A stretch of 64,000 nucleotides of DNA from Methylobacterium gregans (lineage in GTDB: Bacteria > Pseudomonadota > Alphaproteobacteria > Rhizobiales > Beijerinckiaceae): NCBI RefSeq assembly GCF_022179245.1, contig NZ_BPQM01000018.1, positions 1-64,000 on the forward strand, given 5' to 3'. Shown here one piece after another: positions 11,792-20,664 of this stretch. Numbering within the stretch: position 1 is the first letter of the stretch; every line of letters starts with the position of its first letter. Position numbers and translations under genes: made by a program. The notes under the pieces were generated by a model that was not told where the DNA came from, did no database searches, and saw nothing but the letters and a program-made list of their open reading frames with translations.

Positions 11792-12889
11792 ATGAAGATC
11801 GACGGCCGCCCCTACCGTACCATTGTGCCGCACGCCGACGGCGTCAGCGTCGATGTGATCGACCAGACGCGCCTGCCCTTCGCGCTCGAGATGCGGCGGC
11901 TCGCCACGCTGAACGACGCCGCGGTCGCGATCCGCACCATGATCGTGCGGGGCGCGCCGCTCATCGGCGTGACCGCCGCCTACGGGCTGGCGCTGGGCTT
12001 GGCGGAGGATCCCTCCGATGCCGGCCTCGCCCGCGCGGTCGATGCGCTGGCGGCGACCCGGCCCACGGCGATCAACCTGCGCTGGGCCCTCGATCACGTC
12101 GCCGCCCAGCTCCGCCCCCTCCCCGTACCTGAGCGCTTCGCCGCTGCCTTCGCGGAGGCTGGGCGCATCGCCGAGGAGGACGTGGCGAGCTGCCGGGCGA
12201 TCGGCGAACATGGCGGGCGCCTGCTGGCGGACTTGGCGAAGGCCCGGGGGCGGCGGATCAACGTGCTGACCCACTGCAACGCGGGCTGGCTCGCCACCGT
12301 CGACTGGGGCACCGCGCTGGCCCCGATCTACTGGGCGCACGATGCCGGTGTGGACCTCCACGTCTACGTGGACGAGACCCGACCGCGGAACCAGGGCGCG
12401 GCGCTCACCGCCTTCGAGCTGAACGGGCACGGGGTGCCCCACACGGTGATCGCCGACAACGCGGGCGGCCACCTGATGCAGCACGGCGGCATCGACGTCT
12501 GCATCGTCGGCTCCGACCGCACCACGGCGTCCGGCGACGTCTGCAACAAGATCGGCACCTACCTGAAGGCGCTGGCGGCCTCCGACAACCGGGTGCCCTT
12601 CTACGCGGCGCTCCCCTTCTCGACGATCGACTGGACGCTGCGCGACGGCGTCGCCGAGATCCCGATCGAGGAGCGCGACGGGCGCGAGGTCACGCACCTG
12701 ACCGGCCGGCTGGCGGACGGGGGTTTCGCCACCGTGGAGGTGGTCTCGCCCGGCAGCCCGGTGGCCAACCCCGCCTTCGACGTGACGCCCGCCCGGCTCG
12801 TCACCGGCATCATCACCGAGCGCGGCGTCTGCGAGGCCTCGCCCGAGGGGTTGCTCGGCCTCTATCCGGAGCGGCGCCAGGCGGCGTGA
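11792..12889 (+). CDS. mtnA: S-methyl-5-thioribose-1-phosphate isomerase
   Basis: A 365-residue enzyme of the methionine salvage pathway, isomerising methylthioribose-1-phosphate to methylthioribulose-1-phosphate. It is related to eIF2B subunits. Family hallmarks are [14 protein letters not shown] near the N terminus, the catalytic-Cys segment [10 protein letters not shown], the DETRPRNQG loop, and [19 protein letters not shown] containing the catalytic Asp. The start [10 protein letters not shown] at 11792 is chosen; an earlier in-frame GTG-type start only adds six residues. No other mtn gene is adjacent, so the pathway is dispersed. Confidence 0.95.
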   Translation: MKIDGRPYRTIVPHADGVSVDVIDQTRLPFALEMRRLATLNDAAVAIRTMIVRGAPLIGVTAAYGLALGLAEDPSDAGLARAVDALAATRPTAINLRWALDHVAAQLRPLPVPERFAAAFAEAGRIAEEDVASCRAIGEHGGRLLADLAKARGRRINVLTHCNAGWLATVDWGTALAPIYWAHDAGVDLHVYVDETRPRNQGAALTAFELNGHGVPHTVIADNAGGHLMQHGGIDVCIVGSDRTTASGDVCNKIGTYLKALAASDNRVPFYAALPFSTIDWTLRDGVAEIPIEERDGREVTHLTGRLADGGFATVEVVSPGSPVANPAFDVTPARLVTGIITERGVCEASPEGLLGLYPERRQAA

Positions 12890-12956
12890 GAGGAGAGAGC
12901 ATCCCCGCGCCCCGCGCCTACCGTGTCTAAACATCGTCCGAACGAGGAGCGGGTCC

Positions 12957-13095
12957 CCTCTCCCGCGCGGGAGAGGGACAGGATGAGGGGCTCGGAGCGG
13001 GCCGAAAAGGGCTCGGCGGTCGCGGCGATGGCCAGCCTCATCCGGACAGTTCTCATCCCTCACCCCAACCCTCTCCCGCACGGGAGAGGGGGCGG
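12957..13095. repeat. Pair of inverted palindromic repeats (REP-like)
   Basis: Two copies of a hairpin core, ccctctcccgc(g/a)cgggagaggg, lie in opposite orientation about 100 bases apart. Each is flanked by a gatgagg/cctcatc tract, so the whole can fold as a large cruciform. The 12890-13224 gap holds only these repeats. They lie between convergent mtnA and the MaoC gene and probably double as terminators. Confidence 0.6.
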
Positions 13096-13224
13096 GCCGT
13101 GGTTCGAGTTCGAGCCGACGTCAGCCGAGTTGTCAACGAGGCCGGAACCGGATGCACGGATCCAGTAGGCAGTGCAGGGAGAGGACGGAAGCGCGACTTC
13201 CGCAGCGCCCACCCGGCGCCCGCC

Positions 13225-14214
13225 CTACGGCTCCCACTGTGCGAACACGGCCGAGTCGAACCGAAACACCTCTTCGCCGTGCTGGTTGGTGCCCGTGTTG
13301 TGCGCGAAGGCCAGCCCCCAGCCCGGCCTTGAGGCCGAGGCGCGGCGATCGGTGAGCGTGGTGCGGTAGCGGATCGTGTCGCCCGCGTAGACGGGTTTCA
13401 GCCAGCGCAGCTTCCGGAAGCCCGGCGAGGGCCCGAGCATCGGTGCCGGACCGCGCGCGGCCGTGTAGGCGTAGTCGCGCGCGCGGGTCGTGGTCAGGCG
13501 CTTCATATAAGCCGCCGCCGTGTGCCAGCCCGAGGCGCAGAGGCCGCCGAAATGCGTGCGCGCTGCGGCCTCCGCGTCGAGGTGGAATTCCTGCGGGTCG
13601 TAGGCCCGCGCGAAGGCGACGATGGTCTCGGGCGTGAAGGTGTAGGGGCCGAGGTCCCGCGTCCGGCCGATCTCGGCTTGGCCGATAAAGTCGAGGATCT
13701 CGGCGTCGTCCGGCTCCGGGGGCGGCGCGGGCGGGGTCAGCGTGACCGGCCGGGGCGGCGGCGGTGCGACCCCGCGGCGCCCGAACATCACCGTGAAACC
13801 CTGGGTCATCACGATGCGGCCCGCGCCGTTCTCCAGGCGCGCGGCGAAGCGCACGAAGCCGACGCCCGGCTTCGAGGTCGAGGCGCGGCAATCCTCGACC
13901 GTGGTCTTCAGGACGAGGCTGTCGCCCGGCACGACGGGGAGCATCCAGCGCAGCTCGTCGATGCCCGGCGAGCCGAGCGTCGAGGCGCCGCGGAAGACGC
14001 TGGCGTGCAGGAGCCGCATACCGAGCGCGGCCGTCTGCCAGCCGGAGGCGATCAGCTTGCCCACGAAGGTCGCTTCCGCCGCCGCCTCGTCGAGGTGGAA
14101 GGGCTGCGGGTCGAACGCGCGCGCGAAGGCGACGATCGCGTCGCGGTCGACCGTCAGCGGATCGCTGACGATGCGGTCGCCGGGCCGGAAGTCCTCGTAG
14201 ACGGGGGCCGACAT
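13225..14214 (-). CDS. Tandem MaoC-like dehydratase/hydratase
   Basis: A 329-residue protein made of two hot-dog MaoC domains. Both halves keep the hydratase-2 motif, with Asp and His four residues apart (AFDPQPFHLD at about residue 33 and AYDPQEFHLD in the second half), followed by a SGWQTAA/SGWHTAA helix. Such (R)-specific enoyl-CoA hydratases act in acyl-CoA or C1/C4-C5 CoA-thioester metabolism. It resembles mesaconyl-CoA hydratase-type duplicated enzymes, but the exact substrate is not provable here. It starts 9 bases after ychF ends on the same strand, so co-transcription is likely. Confidence 0.82.
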   Translation of the reverse strand: MSAPVYEDFRPGDRIVSDPLTVDRDAIVAFARAFDPQPFHLDEAAAEATFVGKLIASGWQTAALGMRLLHASVFRGASTLGSPGIDELRWMLPVVPGDSLVLKTTVEDCRASTSKPGVGFVRFAARLENGAGRIVMTQGFTVMFGRRGVAPPPPRPVTLTPPAPPPEPDDAEILDFIGQAEIGRTRDLGPYTFTPETIVAFARAYDPQEFHLDAEAAARTHFGGLCASGWHTAAAYMKRLTTTRARDYAYTAARGPAPMLGPSPGFRKLRWLKPVYAGDTIRYRTTLTDRRASASRPGWGLAFAHNTGTNQHGEEVFRFDSAVFAQWEP

Positions 14215-14222
14215 CGCGCGCC

Positions 14223-15320
14223 TCAGTTGGCGAAGCGGAAGTGCAGCACGTCGCCGTCCTGCACGCGGTACTCCTTGCCCTCCAGGCGCAGCTTGCCGGC
14301 GTCGCGCGCGCCGCTCTCCCCCTTCAGAGAAACGTAGTCGGCGTACGCGATGGTCTCGGCCCGGATGAAGCCCTTCTCGAAATCCGAGTGGATCACGCCG
14401 GCCGCCGCGGGAGCGCGGGTGCCGTCGGTGATCGTCCAGGCACGGGCCTCCTTCGGGCCGACCGTGAAGTAGGTGATGAGGCCCAGCAGGTCGTAGCCCG
14501 CCCGGATCACCCGGTTGAGGCCGGGCTCCGCGAGGCCCACCGCCTCCAGGAACTCCGCCTGGTCGGCCGCCGGCATCACGGCGATCTCGCTCTCGATCTT
14601 GGCCGAGACCACCACGGCGACCGCACCCTCCGCCTTCGCGCGGGCGATGACGGCGTCCGAGTGCGCGTTGCCCTTGTCGGCGTCGCCCTCGTCCACGTTG
14701 CAGACGTAGAGCACGGGCTTGGCGGTCATCAGGCCGAGCTGGCGGAACAGGAACTCCTCCTCGGGCTTGCGCTCGACGAGGCGGGCGGGCTTGCCGTCGC
14801 GCAGCAGCGGCAGCGCGCGGTTGACGAGGTCGAGGAACTCCTTCGCCTCCTTGTCGGCGCCGCGGGCCTTCTTCTCGAGGGCGACGACGCGCTTCTCCAG
14901 GCTCTCCAGATCGGCGAGCATCAGCTCGGTCTCGATCGTCTCGATATCGGCGATCGGGTCGACTTTGCCCTCGACGTGGGTGACGTCGCCGTCCTCGAAG
15001 CAACGGACCACGTGGGCGATGGCGTCCACCTCGCGGATGTTGGCCAGGAACTGGTTGCCGAGCCCCTCCCCCTTCGAGGCGCCGCGCACGAGGCCGGCGA
15101 TGTCCACGAAGGTCAGGCGGGTCGGGATGATCTCCTTGGACGCGGCGATCCCGGCGAGCGCGTCGAGGCGCGGATCCGGAACCGCCACGTCGCCGACATT
15201 CGGCTCGATGGTGCAGAACGGGTAGTTCGCCGCCTGGGCCGCCGCGGTCTGCGTCAGCGCGTTGAAGAGGGTCGACTTGCCGACGTTCGGCAGGCCGACG
15301 ATGCCGCATTTGAAGCCCAT
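14223..15320 (-). CDS. ychF: Redox-regulated ATPase YchF (OLA1 type)
   Basis: A 365-residue translation-associated P-loop ATPase of the Obg family. The P-loop is GLPNVGKST at about residues 9-17, with the G2/G3 region FVDIAGLVRGASKGEGLGNQFL. In place of the GTP-specific NKxD it has CNVDE, typical of ATP-preferring YchF/OLA1. A C-terminal TGS domain follows (LITYFTVGPKEARAW). It usually adjoins pth; here a VapBC-like pair separates the two. Confidence 0.96.
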   Translation of the reverse strand: MGFKCGIVGLPNVGKSTLFNALTQTAAAQAANYPFCTIEPNVGDVAVPDPRLDALAGIAASKEIIPTRLTFVDIAGLVRGASKGEGLGNQFLANIREVDAIAHVVRCFEDGDVTHVEGKVDPIADIETIETELMLADLESLEKRVVALEKKARGADKEAKEFLDLVNRALPLLRDGKPARLVERKPEEEFLFRQLGLMTAKPVLYVCNVDEGDADKGNAHSDAVIARAKAEGAVAVVVSAKIESEIAVMPAADQAEFLEAVGLAEPGLNRVIRAGYDLLGLITYFTVGPKEARAWTITDGTRAPAAAGVIHSDFEKGFIRAETIAYADYVSLKGESGARDAGKLRLEGKEYRVQDGDVLHFRFAN

Positions 15321-15329
15321 GGGTCAGTC

Positions 15330-15779
15330 CTAATGCTCGGTCATGACGGCCTCGGGGCCGACGATGAAAGGGTTGAGGATGGTGGTGCCGCGGACCGTGC
15401 GGCCGTGCTGGTAATCCTCGGAGAGCAGGTAACGGCATCCGGCCTGGATCGCGGAGGCGAGGATCACGCTGTCCCACCACTGGAAGGCCGTCTCCTTCCG
15501 GATCGTCCAGGCCTGCGTTATCAGATCGAGGTCGGTCGCGCCGTGCGAGAACGCCTGCAGCTCGACCGCCATGAGCCGCATCGCCTCCGCGTCCATGTCG
15601 ATCTTGCCGCGCAGGATGGCGTTGTGGATCTCGCCGATCACCTGGGGGCTCACCATGAGGGCGTCGCGGCGCGCGAGCGTCGCGAGCCAATGGCCTGCCG
15701 CCTGCTGCTTGCCGGGATAGCGGTCGTCGCGGGCGTAGAGGAAGACGTTCGTGTCGACGAAGACCAAGTCACTCGTCAT
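15330..15779 (-). CDS. VapC-like PIN-domain toxin
   Basis: A 149-residue PIN-domain ribonuclease, probable toxin of a type II pair. The acidic metal-binding residues are visible: Asp in VFVDTNVFLYA near the N terminus, Glu in VIGEIHNAI, Asp in WWDSVILASA and Asp in LLSEDYQHG. The ATG at 15779 overlaps the upstream antitoxin gene by 11 bases, the usual coupled arrangement. It ends 9 bases before ychF begins, so it may read through into ychF. The target RNA is unknown. Its position inside a ychF-pth housekeeping cluster suggests insertion. Confidence 0.87.
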   Translation of the reverse strand: MTSDLVFVDTNVFLYARDDRYPGKQQAAGHWLATLARRDALMVSPQVIGEIHNAILRGKIDMDAEAMRLMAVELQAFSHGATDLDLITQAWTIRKETAFQWWDSVILASAIQAGCRYLLSEDYQHGRTVRGTTILNPFIVGPEAVMTEH

Positions 15780-16002
15780 CGTACAACTGGTCCCGCGTCG
15801 GGGCCTTTCCGTTCTCGTCCAGGAGATGGAGAGGCGGTCCGGCCAGGAAGCGTTCGATCGCCTCAAGCTGCGTCATCGGCCGGCCGACCCGCTGCTCCAC
15901 GGCCTCGGCGACGAACTTCGACAGGCTCTTGCCATCGCGCGCGGCCGCGACCCGCGCCCGCTGCAGCAGCGCCTCGCTCATGGTCACGGTCACGTTCTTC
16001 AT
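15769..16002 (-). CDS. Ribbon-helix-helix antitoxin (VapB/CopG-like)
   Basis: A 77-residue protein. The N terminus (KNVTVTMSEALLQRARVAAA) is a short beta-strand followed by two helices, as in ribbon-helix-helix DNA-binding domains. The tail, rich in acidic and aromatic residues (ENGKAPTRDQLYDDE), would be the toxin-neutralising part. It overlaps the PIN toxin start by 11 bases, supporting a toxin-antitoxin operon with autoregulation at the region upstream of 16002. Confidence 0.83.
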   Translation of the reverse strand: MKNVTVTMSEALLQRARVAAARDGKSLSKFVAEAVEQRVGRPMTQLEAIERFLAGPPLHLLDENGKAPTRDQLYDDE

Positions 16003-16048
16003 CGCCGCCTCCGGGTCGCCCTCGATATCGTGTCCTCGTGTTTTCGTG

Positions 16049-16669
16049 TCAATTCTTCGAAGGACCGCCCCGCGCCACCGTCTTCACGTCGTCCCAACCC
16101 CGGTCCGCCATGGCGAGGTGAACCTTGTTCTGGAAGCTCGCATCCTCGCCCGCGGCGAGCAGCGGGGCGTGGTCGGCGACCGCCCGGCAGAGATCCTCCA
16201 CCCAGGGCTCCTCCGCCTTGCCGAAATCGTTCAGCACGTAGGCGTGCACCTGCGCCTTGTCGCCCGGATGACCGATGCCGAGGCGCACGCGCCGGTAGTC
16301 GTTGCCGCAACTCGCGGTGATCGAGCGCAGGCCGTTATGGCCGGCATTGCCGCCGCCGAGCTTCACCCGGAGCTTGGCGGGGGGCAGATCGAGCTCGTCG
16401 TGGAGCACGATCACGTCGCCGAGCGCGATCTTGTAGAAGCGCTGCGCCTCCGCGACCGCGCGGCCGGACTCGTTCATGAAGGTCTGGGGCTTCAGCAGGA
16501 TGGCGCGCTCGGTGCCCAGCACCACCTCGGCGGCCTCCCCCTGGAAACGGCGGCGGAACGGGCTCGCCCGGTGCACCCGGGCGATCTCGTCGATACCCAG
16601 AAAGCCGATGTTGTGGCGGTTGCGCGCGTAGCGCGGGCCCGGATTTCCGAGGCCGACGATGAGCCGCAT
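16049..16669 (-). CDS. pth: Peptidyl-tRNA hydrolase
   Basis: A 206-residue Pth1 enzyme recycling peptidyl-tRNAs that drop off the ribosome. Key residues are visible: [18 protein letters not shown] with the catalytic His near position 20, the MNESG loop and the HDELDLP motif with the catalytic Asp. It lies downstream of rplY on the same strand, the common rplY-pth order. A hairpin terminator stands between the two genes. Confidence 0.97.
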   Translation of the reverse strand: MRLIVGLGNPGPRYARNRHNIGFLGIDEIARVHRASPFRRRFQGEAAEVVLGTERAILLKPQTFMNESGRAVAEAQRFYKIALGDVIVLHDELDLPPAKLRVKLGGGNAGHNGLRSITASCGNDYRRVRLGIGHPGDKAQVHAYVLNDFGKAEEPWVEDLCRAVADHAPLLAAGEDASFQNKVHLAMADRGWDDVKTVARGGPSKN

Positions 16670-16688
16670 GCTGTGCCTCCGACATGAA

Positions 16689-16712
16689 AATGCCCCGGCC
16701 GCGGGACCGGGG
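16689..16712 (-). terminator. Intrinsic terminator/attenuator between rplY and pth
   Basis: An 8-bp perfect stem, tgccccgg / ccggggca with an 8-base loop, is followed on the minus strand by TTTT. It is 40 bases past the rplY stop. It probably ends most rplY transcripts and lets a fraction read into pth. Confidence 0.65.
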
Positions 16713-16752
16713 CATCGTGAGGGCGGACGGGACCGCGGGGTCCCGGTCCGAC

Positions 16753-17436
16753 TTACTCCTCGGTCTTGGCCTCGTCGGCGGACTCGGCCTCGGACTCCGC
16801 CTTCTCCTCGGCGGCCTCGGCGGACTGCGCCTCGGCGATCGCGGCCTCCTCGGCCTCGACCTCGGCGCCGAGCACCGTCGGCGGCACGATGTTGGCGACC
16901 GGGTCCGTGCCCTCGCCCGTGTAGGTGCCGGCCGGCAGCTTCAGGTCGGAGGCGTGGATCACGTCGCCGATCTCGCGGCCGGTGAGGTCGACCTCGATCG
17001 CGTCCGGGATCTGGTCGGGGGCCACGTCGAGCGAGACGGTGTGGAGCGAGACGTTGAGCGTGCCGCCGCGCTGCTTGATGCCGGGGGCCGCGTCCTCGTT
17101 CACGAAGTGCACCGGCACCTCGACCACGACGGTCTGGCCCTGGACGACGCGCAGGAAGTCGACGTGCAGCGGCACGCTGGTGACCGGGTCGAGCTGGAAG
17201 TCGCGCGGGATGGCGCGGACCTTCTTGCCGCCGATGCTGATCTCGAACACCGTGGTCTTGAAACCGCCGGCATAGATCAGGGTGCGGGTGCGGATGAGGT
17301 CGACGGCGATCGACTCGGGCGGCTGGCCGGCGCCGTAGATGACGGCGGGAATCTGGCCCTGGCGACGAACGGCCCGGGCGGCCCCCTTGCCGGCCCGGTC
17401 GCGTGCCACGGCCTCAAGCGACTTCACTGCGCTCAT
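16753..17436 (-). CDS. rplY: Large-subunit ribosomal protein L25 (TL5/CTC type)
   Basis: A 227-residue 5S-rRNA-binding ribosomal protein of the long CTC/general-stress form. The N-terminal L25 domain (residues 1-95) carries [13 protein letters not shown]-terminal TL5 beta domain follows (about 100-185, [15 protein letters not shown]), and then an acidic Ala/Glu tail of about 40 residues. The start at 17436 ([10 protein letters not shown]) is the family start; the frame runs on upstream without similarity. It heads an rplY-pth unit and is divergent from leuB across a 232-base gap with several GC hairpins but no clear promoter match. Confidence 0.96.
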   Translation of the reverse strand: MSAVKSLEAVARDRAGKGAARAVRRQGQIPAVIYGAGQPPESIAVDLIRTRTLIYAGGFKTTVFEISIGGKKVRAIPRDFQLDPVTSVPLHVDFLRVVQGQTVVVEVPVHFVNEDAAPGIKQRGGTLNVSLHTVSLDVAPDQIPDAIEVDLTGREIGDVIHASDLKLPAGTYTGEGTDPVANIVPPTVLGAEVEAEEAAIAEAQSAEAAEEKAESEAESADEAKTEE

Positions 17437-17668
17437 GGCGTGATCCTTTACGATTGATGGCCCGGGAAACGACAAAGGCCGCCCGAAGCGGACGGCCCGA
17501 CCGATCCCCAGCGCGCCCGTGCCTCCAAGGGTGTCTGTTGGGCGCGGGGGGCGCATACACCCGGGAGACCCGAAAGGCAATGCCGGCCGCCGCGCGAGGA
17601 ACCTTGCCAAGCGGCGTCGGCCCTCGATAGAGCCCGCCTGATCTTTCTCATCAGGACGAGACCGCGCC

Positions 17669-18778
17669 ATGGCCAGCTACAACCTCCTGCTCCTCCCCGG
17701 CGACGGGATCGGCCCCGAGGTGATGGCCGGTGTCCAGACCGTGCTGAGCGCGCTCCGCGAGACCGGCATCGCCAGCTTCGAGACCGAGACCGACCTCGTC
17801 GGCGGCGCGGCGATCGACCGGCACGGCAAGCCGCTCGCCGACGAGACGCTGGCGCGCGCCGAGGCCGCAGACGCGATCCTCCTCGGCGCGGTCGGCGGGC
17901 CGAAGTGGAACGGCGTCGCCTACGACATCCGTCCCGAGGCCGGCCTGCTGCGCCTGCGCAAGGATCTGGGCCTCTTCGCCAATCTGCGCCCGGCGATCTG
18001 CTACCCGGCGCTGGCCGACGCCTCGGCGCTCAAGCGCGAGCTCGTCGAAGGCCTCGACATCATGATCGTGCGCGAGCTCACCGGCGGCGTCTATTTCGGC
18101 GAGCCGAAGGAGATCACCGTGCAGGCGGACGGCTCGAAGCGCGCCGTCGACACCCAGGTCTACACCACGGGCGAGATCGAGCGGATCGCCCACGTCGCCT
18201 TCGACCTCGCCCGCAAGCGCTCCGGCCGGGTCGCGTCGGCGGAGAAGAACAACGTGATGAAGTCCGGCGTCCTCTGGAAGGAGGTCGTCACCGCGGTGCA
18301 TGCCGAGCATTACGCCGACGTCGCCCTGGAGCACGTGCTGGCCGACAACTGCGCCATGCAGCTCGTGCGGCGGCCGAAGCAGTTCGACGTGCTGGTCACC
18401 GACAACCTGTTCGGCGACGTGCTCTCGGACGTCGCCGCGATGCTCACCGGCTCGCTCGGCATGCTGCCCTCGGCCTCGCTCGGCGCAACTGGAGAGGGCG
18501 GGATGCGCCGCGCCCTCTACGAGCCCGTGCACGGCTCGGCGCCCGACATCGCGGGCGCCGACAAGGCGAACCCGATCGCGATGATCGGCTCGCTCGCCAT
18601 GTGTCTGCGCTACTCCTTCGGCCTGGGCGAGGCCGCCGATCTCCTCGACGGCGCCATCACCGACACCCTCGCCGCCGGCACCCGCACGGCGGACATCGCC
18701 GCGGACGGTGCCGGGGCCGTGGGGACGAAGGCCATGGCCGAGGCGATCGCCGCCGCCGTGCGGGCGCGCGCCGCCTGA
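17669..18778 (+). CDS. leuB: 3-isopropylmalate dehydrogenase
   Basis: A 369-residue NAD-dependent decarboxylating dehydrogenase of leucine synthesis, converting 3-isopropylmalate to 2-oxoisocaproate. The isocitrate/isopropylmalate dehydrogenase signature [20 protein letters not shown] is intact, as are GDGIGPEV at the N terminus and the substrate-binding [10 protein letters not shown]. The ATG at 17669 follows an aggacgag ribosome binding site. leuA, leuC and leuD are not in the window. Confidence 0.97.
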   Translation: MASYNLLLLPGDGIGPEVMAGVQTVLSALRETGIASFETETDLVGGAAIDRHGKPLADETLARAEAADAILLGAVGGPKWNGVAYDIRPEAGLLRLRKDLGLFANLRPAICYPALADASALKRELVEGLDIMIVRELTGGVYFGEPKEITVQADGSKRAVDTQVYTTGEIERIAHVAFDLARKRSGRVASAEKNNVMKSGVLWKEVVTAVHAEHYADVALEHVLADNCAMQLVRRPKQFDVLVTDNLFGDVLSDVAAMLTGSLGMLPSASLGATGEGGMRRALYEPVHGSAPDIAGADKANPIAMIGSLAMCLRYSFGLGEAADLLDGAITDTLAAGTRTADIAADGAGAVGTKAMAEAIAAAVRARAA

Positions 18779-18808
18779 GTCAGGCTTGGGGCTCTGCCCC
18801 GAGACCCG

Positions 18809-18878
18809 CCAGAGGGCCCAAAGGCCCTCTGGATACCCCCAACGCGAGAGGGGCGCACGGCCTTCGCCGCGCGCCCCT
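18809..18878. terminator. Two adjacent hairpins between convergent leuB and a secreted-protein gene
   Basis: The first stem, 10 bp (ccagagggcc/ggccctctgg) at 18809-18832, follows leuB. The second, a 12-pair imperfect stem at 18849-18878, follows the minus-strand gene. No T-runs follow. The upstream bases 18786-18802 carry the cggggc-type REP unit also found at 8394. Confidence 0.55.
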
Positions 18879-18902
18879 TCACATGAGACGGACCAGATGG
18901 TC

Positions 18903-19322
18903 TCAGTACGGGTTGCCGTAGCGGGACACGTACGAGGTCGGGTCGATCGCGTCGACGAAGGAGAGATCGACGTTGCGGATCGAGCTGTTCCGGGCGCCGA
19001 TGAACGGACCGTTGGTGATCGGGTCGGGCAGGATGCCGAAGCCGAAGCGGTCGTTGCGGCCGTAGACCGGGTTGAGCTGGTTCGACTGGGCGATCAGCAC
19101 GGGGTTGGTGGCCGGGTTCGAGACCGAGCCGTTGCCGGGCTCCACCACGTTGCCGGCGTCGAGCCAGCTGCGCGGACGGATGCGGATCGGCAGCGGGCGG
19201 CTCACGCGGTAGTAGCCGACGCCCGGGGCGTAGCCGTCCTGGGCCTGAACCGGGGCCGTGGTGCCGAGCCCGATTCCGGCGACGGCGAGGGCGCCCAGCA
19301 GGGCGATCTTGATCGAGCGCAT
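18903..19322 (-). CDS. Small exported protein of unknown function
   Basis: A 139-residue protein with a clear Sec signal peptide (about residues 1-27: RSIK, then a hydrophobic core, cleavage after VQAQ). The mature part is about 110 residues, rich in Asn, Pro, Gly and Arg, with no cysteine and no membrane segment. I do not recognise a family. The mature chain has evenly spread aromatic residues and a YGRNDRFGFG segment, which may indicate a small beta protein in the periplasm or outer membrane. It is monocistronic, with terminator hairpins directly downstream. Confidence 0.75.
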   Translation of the reverse strand: MRSIKIALLGALAVAGIGLGTTAPVQAQDGYAPGVGYYRVSRPLPIRIRPRSWLDAGNVVEPGNGSVSNPATNPVLIAQSNQLNPVYGRNDRFGFGILPDPITNGPFIGARNSSIRNVDLSFVDAIDPTSYVSRYGNPY

Positions 19323-19482
19323 GTCGCACCTTGATGAAAGCGGGGGTGATCGTGGCGGGAAGGTGTTAACAATCCGCCGCGTCTTCTTGTTGAGTAGACG
19401 TCTGAGCGTTGCCGTTGTTCCACCCGTGCGGCCGAGCTAGCACGGATCTGCCGCAGATTCGCCTCATTTTTTCGTGGCGGCC

Positions 19483-20265
19483 TCATCCGCGTCCGGCCGC
19501 GGCGCGGCGGACACGGATCGAGCCGGTGCGCCCAGCGGGGGGCTCCGTCGCGGCGCTGGGCTGAGGCGGCCGGCAGCCGGGATCGCGGCGGGTCTCGGCC
19601 GCGCGGAACAGGTCGGCGGCCGGCCCCTCCGCGCCGTCGAGTGTCAGGGCGTCGAGCGTGCAGGCGAGCGACCGCGGCTCGGGCGGCTGCGCCAACGGTG
19701 CGCAGAGCCAGCCGTCGATCCGCAGGGGGCTCGCGCCGAGCGTCGCGAAGCCGGTACAGATCCGGCGCGCGCCGCCGGCCAGCGTCGCCTCCAGGGTCTC
19801 GACCGGGCCGAACTTGGTCTCGATCCGGCCCCGCGGCCCGGTGCGGACCACGGCGATGCCCGGCCCGTCCGCGCCGCGGCGGACGAGCGTGATGAAGAGG
19901 CCGGGCGTCTCACCGCCGGCGTCCCGGGCCAGCGTCAGGCGCAGAGCGCTCGCCTCGATCGCGTCGAAATCGCCCCGCGCCAGGGTTTCCTCGCGCAGGC
20001 CCGTCACCGGGTTGATGCGCGCCGGCTCCAGCCGCACCGGGTCGATTGCCTCCGGCTCGTCGAGCCCGAGGCGGCCGGGCATCGACGGCGCGGCCGACCG
20101 GGCCGGGGCCGCGAGCGTCGCCGGCACGAAGGGCGTTTCGGCCGCGGCCGGCGCGGGCGGCTGGGGCGGCGCCTCGGTCCGGCCGCGGGCGAGCAGCGCC
20201 ATGAGCGCGACCGCGCCGCAGGCCGCCGCGATCTTCAGGCTCGGCCCGAGCAGCGGCAGGCGCAT
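19483..20265 (-). CDS. Membrane-anchored protein of unknown function
   Basis: A protein of about 260 residues with one N-terminal membrane segment (LKIAAACGAVALMALLA, about residues 9-25). A 35-residue Pro/Ala linker and a periplasmic domain of about 180 residues follow. Four or five cysteines in the second half (RRICTGF, DGWLCAPL, LACTLDAL, DPGCRPP) could form disulfides. The start is uncertain: ATG at 20265 gives MRLPLLGPS, and a TTG 39 codons upstream is possible but poorly supported. No family is recognised. It stands alone between a signal-peptide protein and the divergent asd gene. Confidence 0.7.
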   Translation of the reverse strand: MRLPLLGPSLKIAAACGAVALMALLARGRTEAPPQPPAPAAAETPFVPATLAAPARSAAPSMPGRLGLDEPEAIDPVRLEPARINPVTGLREETLARGDFDAIEASALRLTLARDAGGETPGLFITLVRRGADGPGIAVVRTGPRGRIETKFGPVETLEATLAGGARRICTGFATLGASPLRIDGWLCAPLAQPPEPRSLACTLDALTLDGAEGPAADLFRAAETRRDPGCRPPQPSAATEPPAGRTGSIRVRRAAAGRG

Positions 20266-20664
20266 CGGGGGCTCGGCGGCTTCGGTCGGTTCGAACGGTG
20301 TCGTGCGCAACGGGGGCCGGGGGTTCGCCTCGGCGGATCCGCGTCCGCCGCGCCCCGACCTTGGGCGCGGGCTCGGCACCAAGAGGTTGCCGCGGCCCCG
20401 CGCATCAACCGGTTCCCATCGCTAAGGTGAATCGAAGGTTGCGCCTGTGATGCGCTCCGCAATCCTGCCGCTTGACAGGCGCGCGGGTCCAGCGTCTTGC
20501 TCCGCACGGCTGCCGCACCCACCTGCCCGTCAGGTCGGATGCGCGCGGCCATGCCCGCATTGGGGCAAGCGATCCGGCCGGTGAGCCTGCGTTCCGCAGG
20601 CCGGAGAAGCCGGGGCCCGCGCGAGATGCGGTGGCCGGGTCGTCACGGACAAGCGGAGTGGACA

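Noticed and set aside
12890-13224. Possible CRISPR array
   Set aside because: Only two hairpin repeats in opposite orientation, with no regular spacers; they fit REP-like elements.
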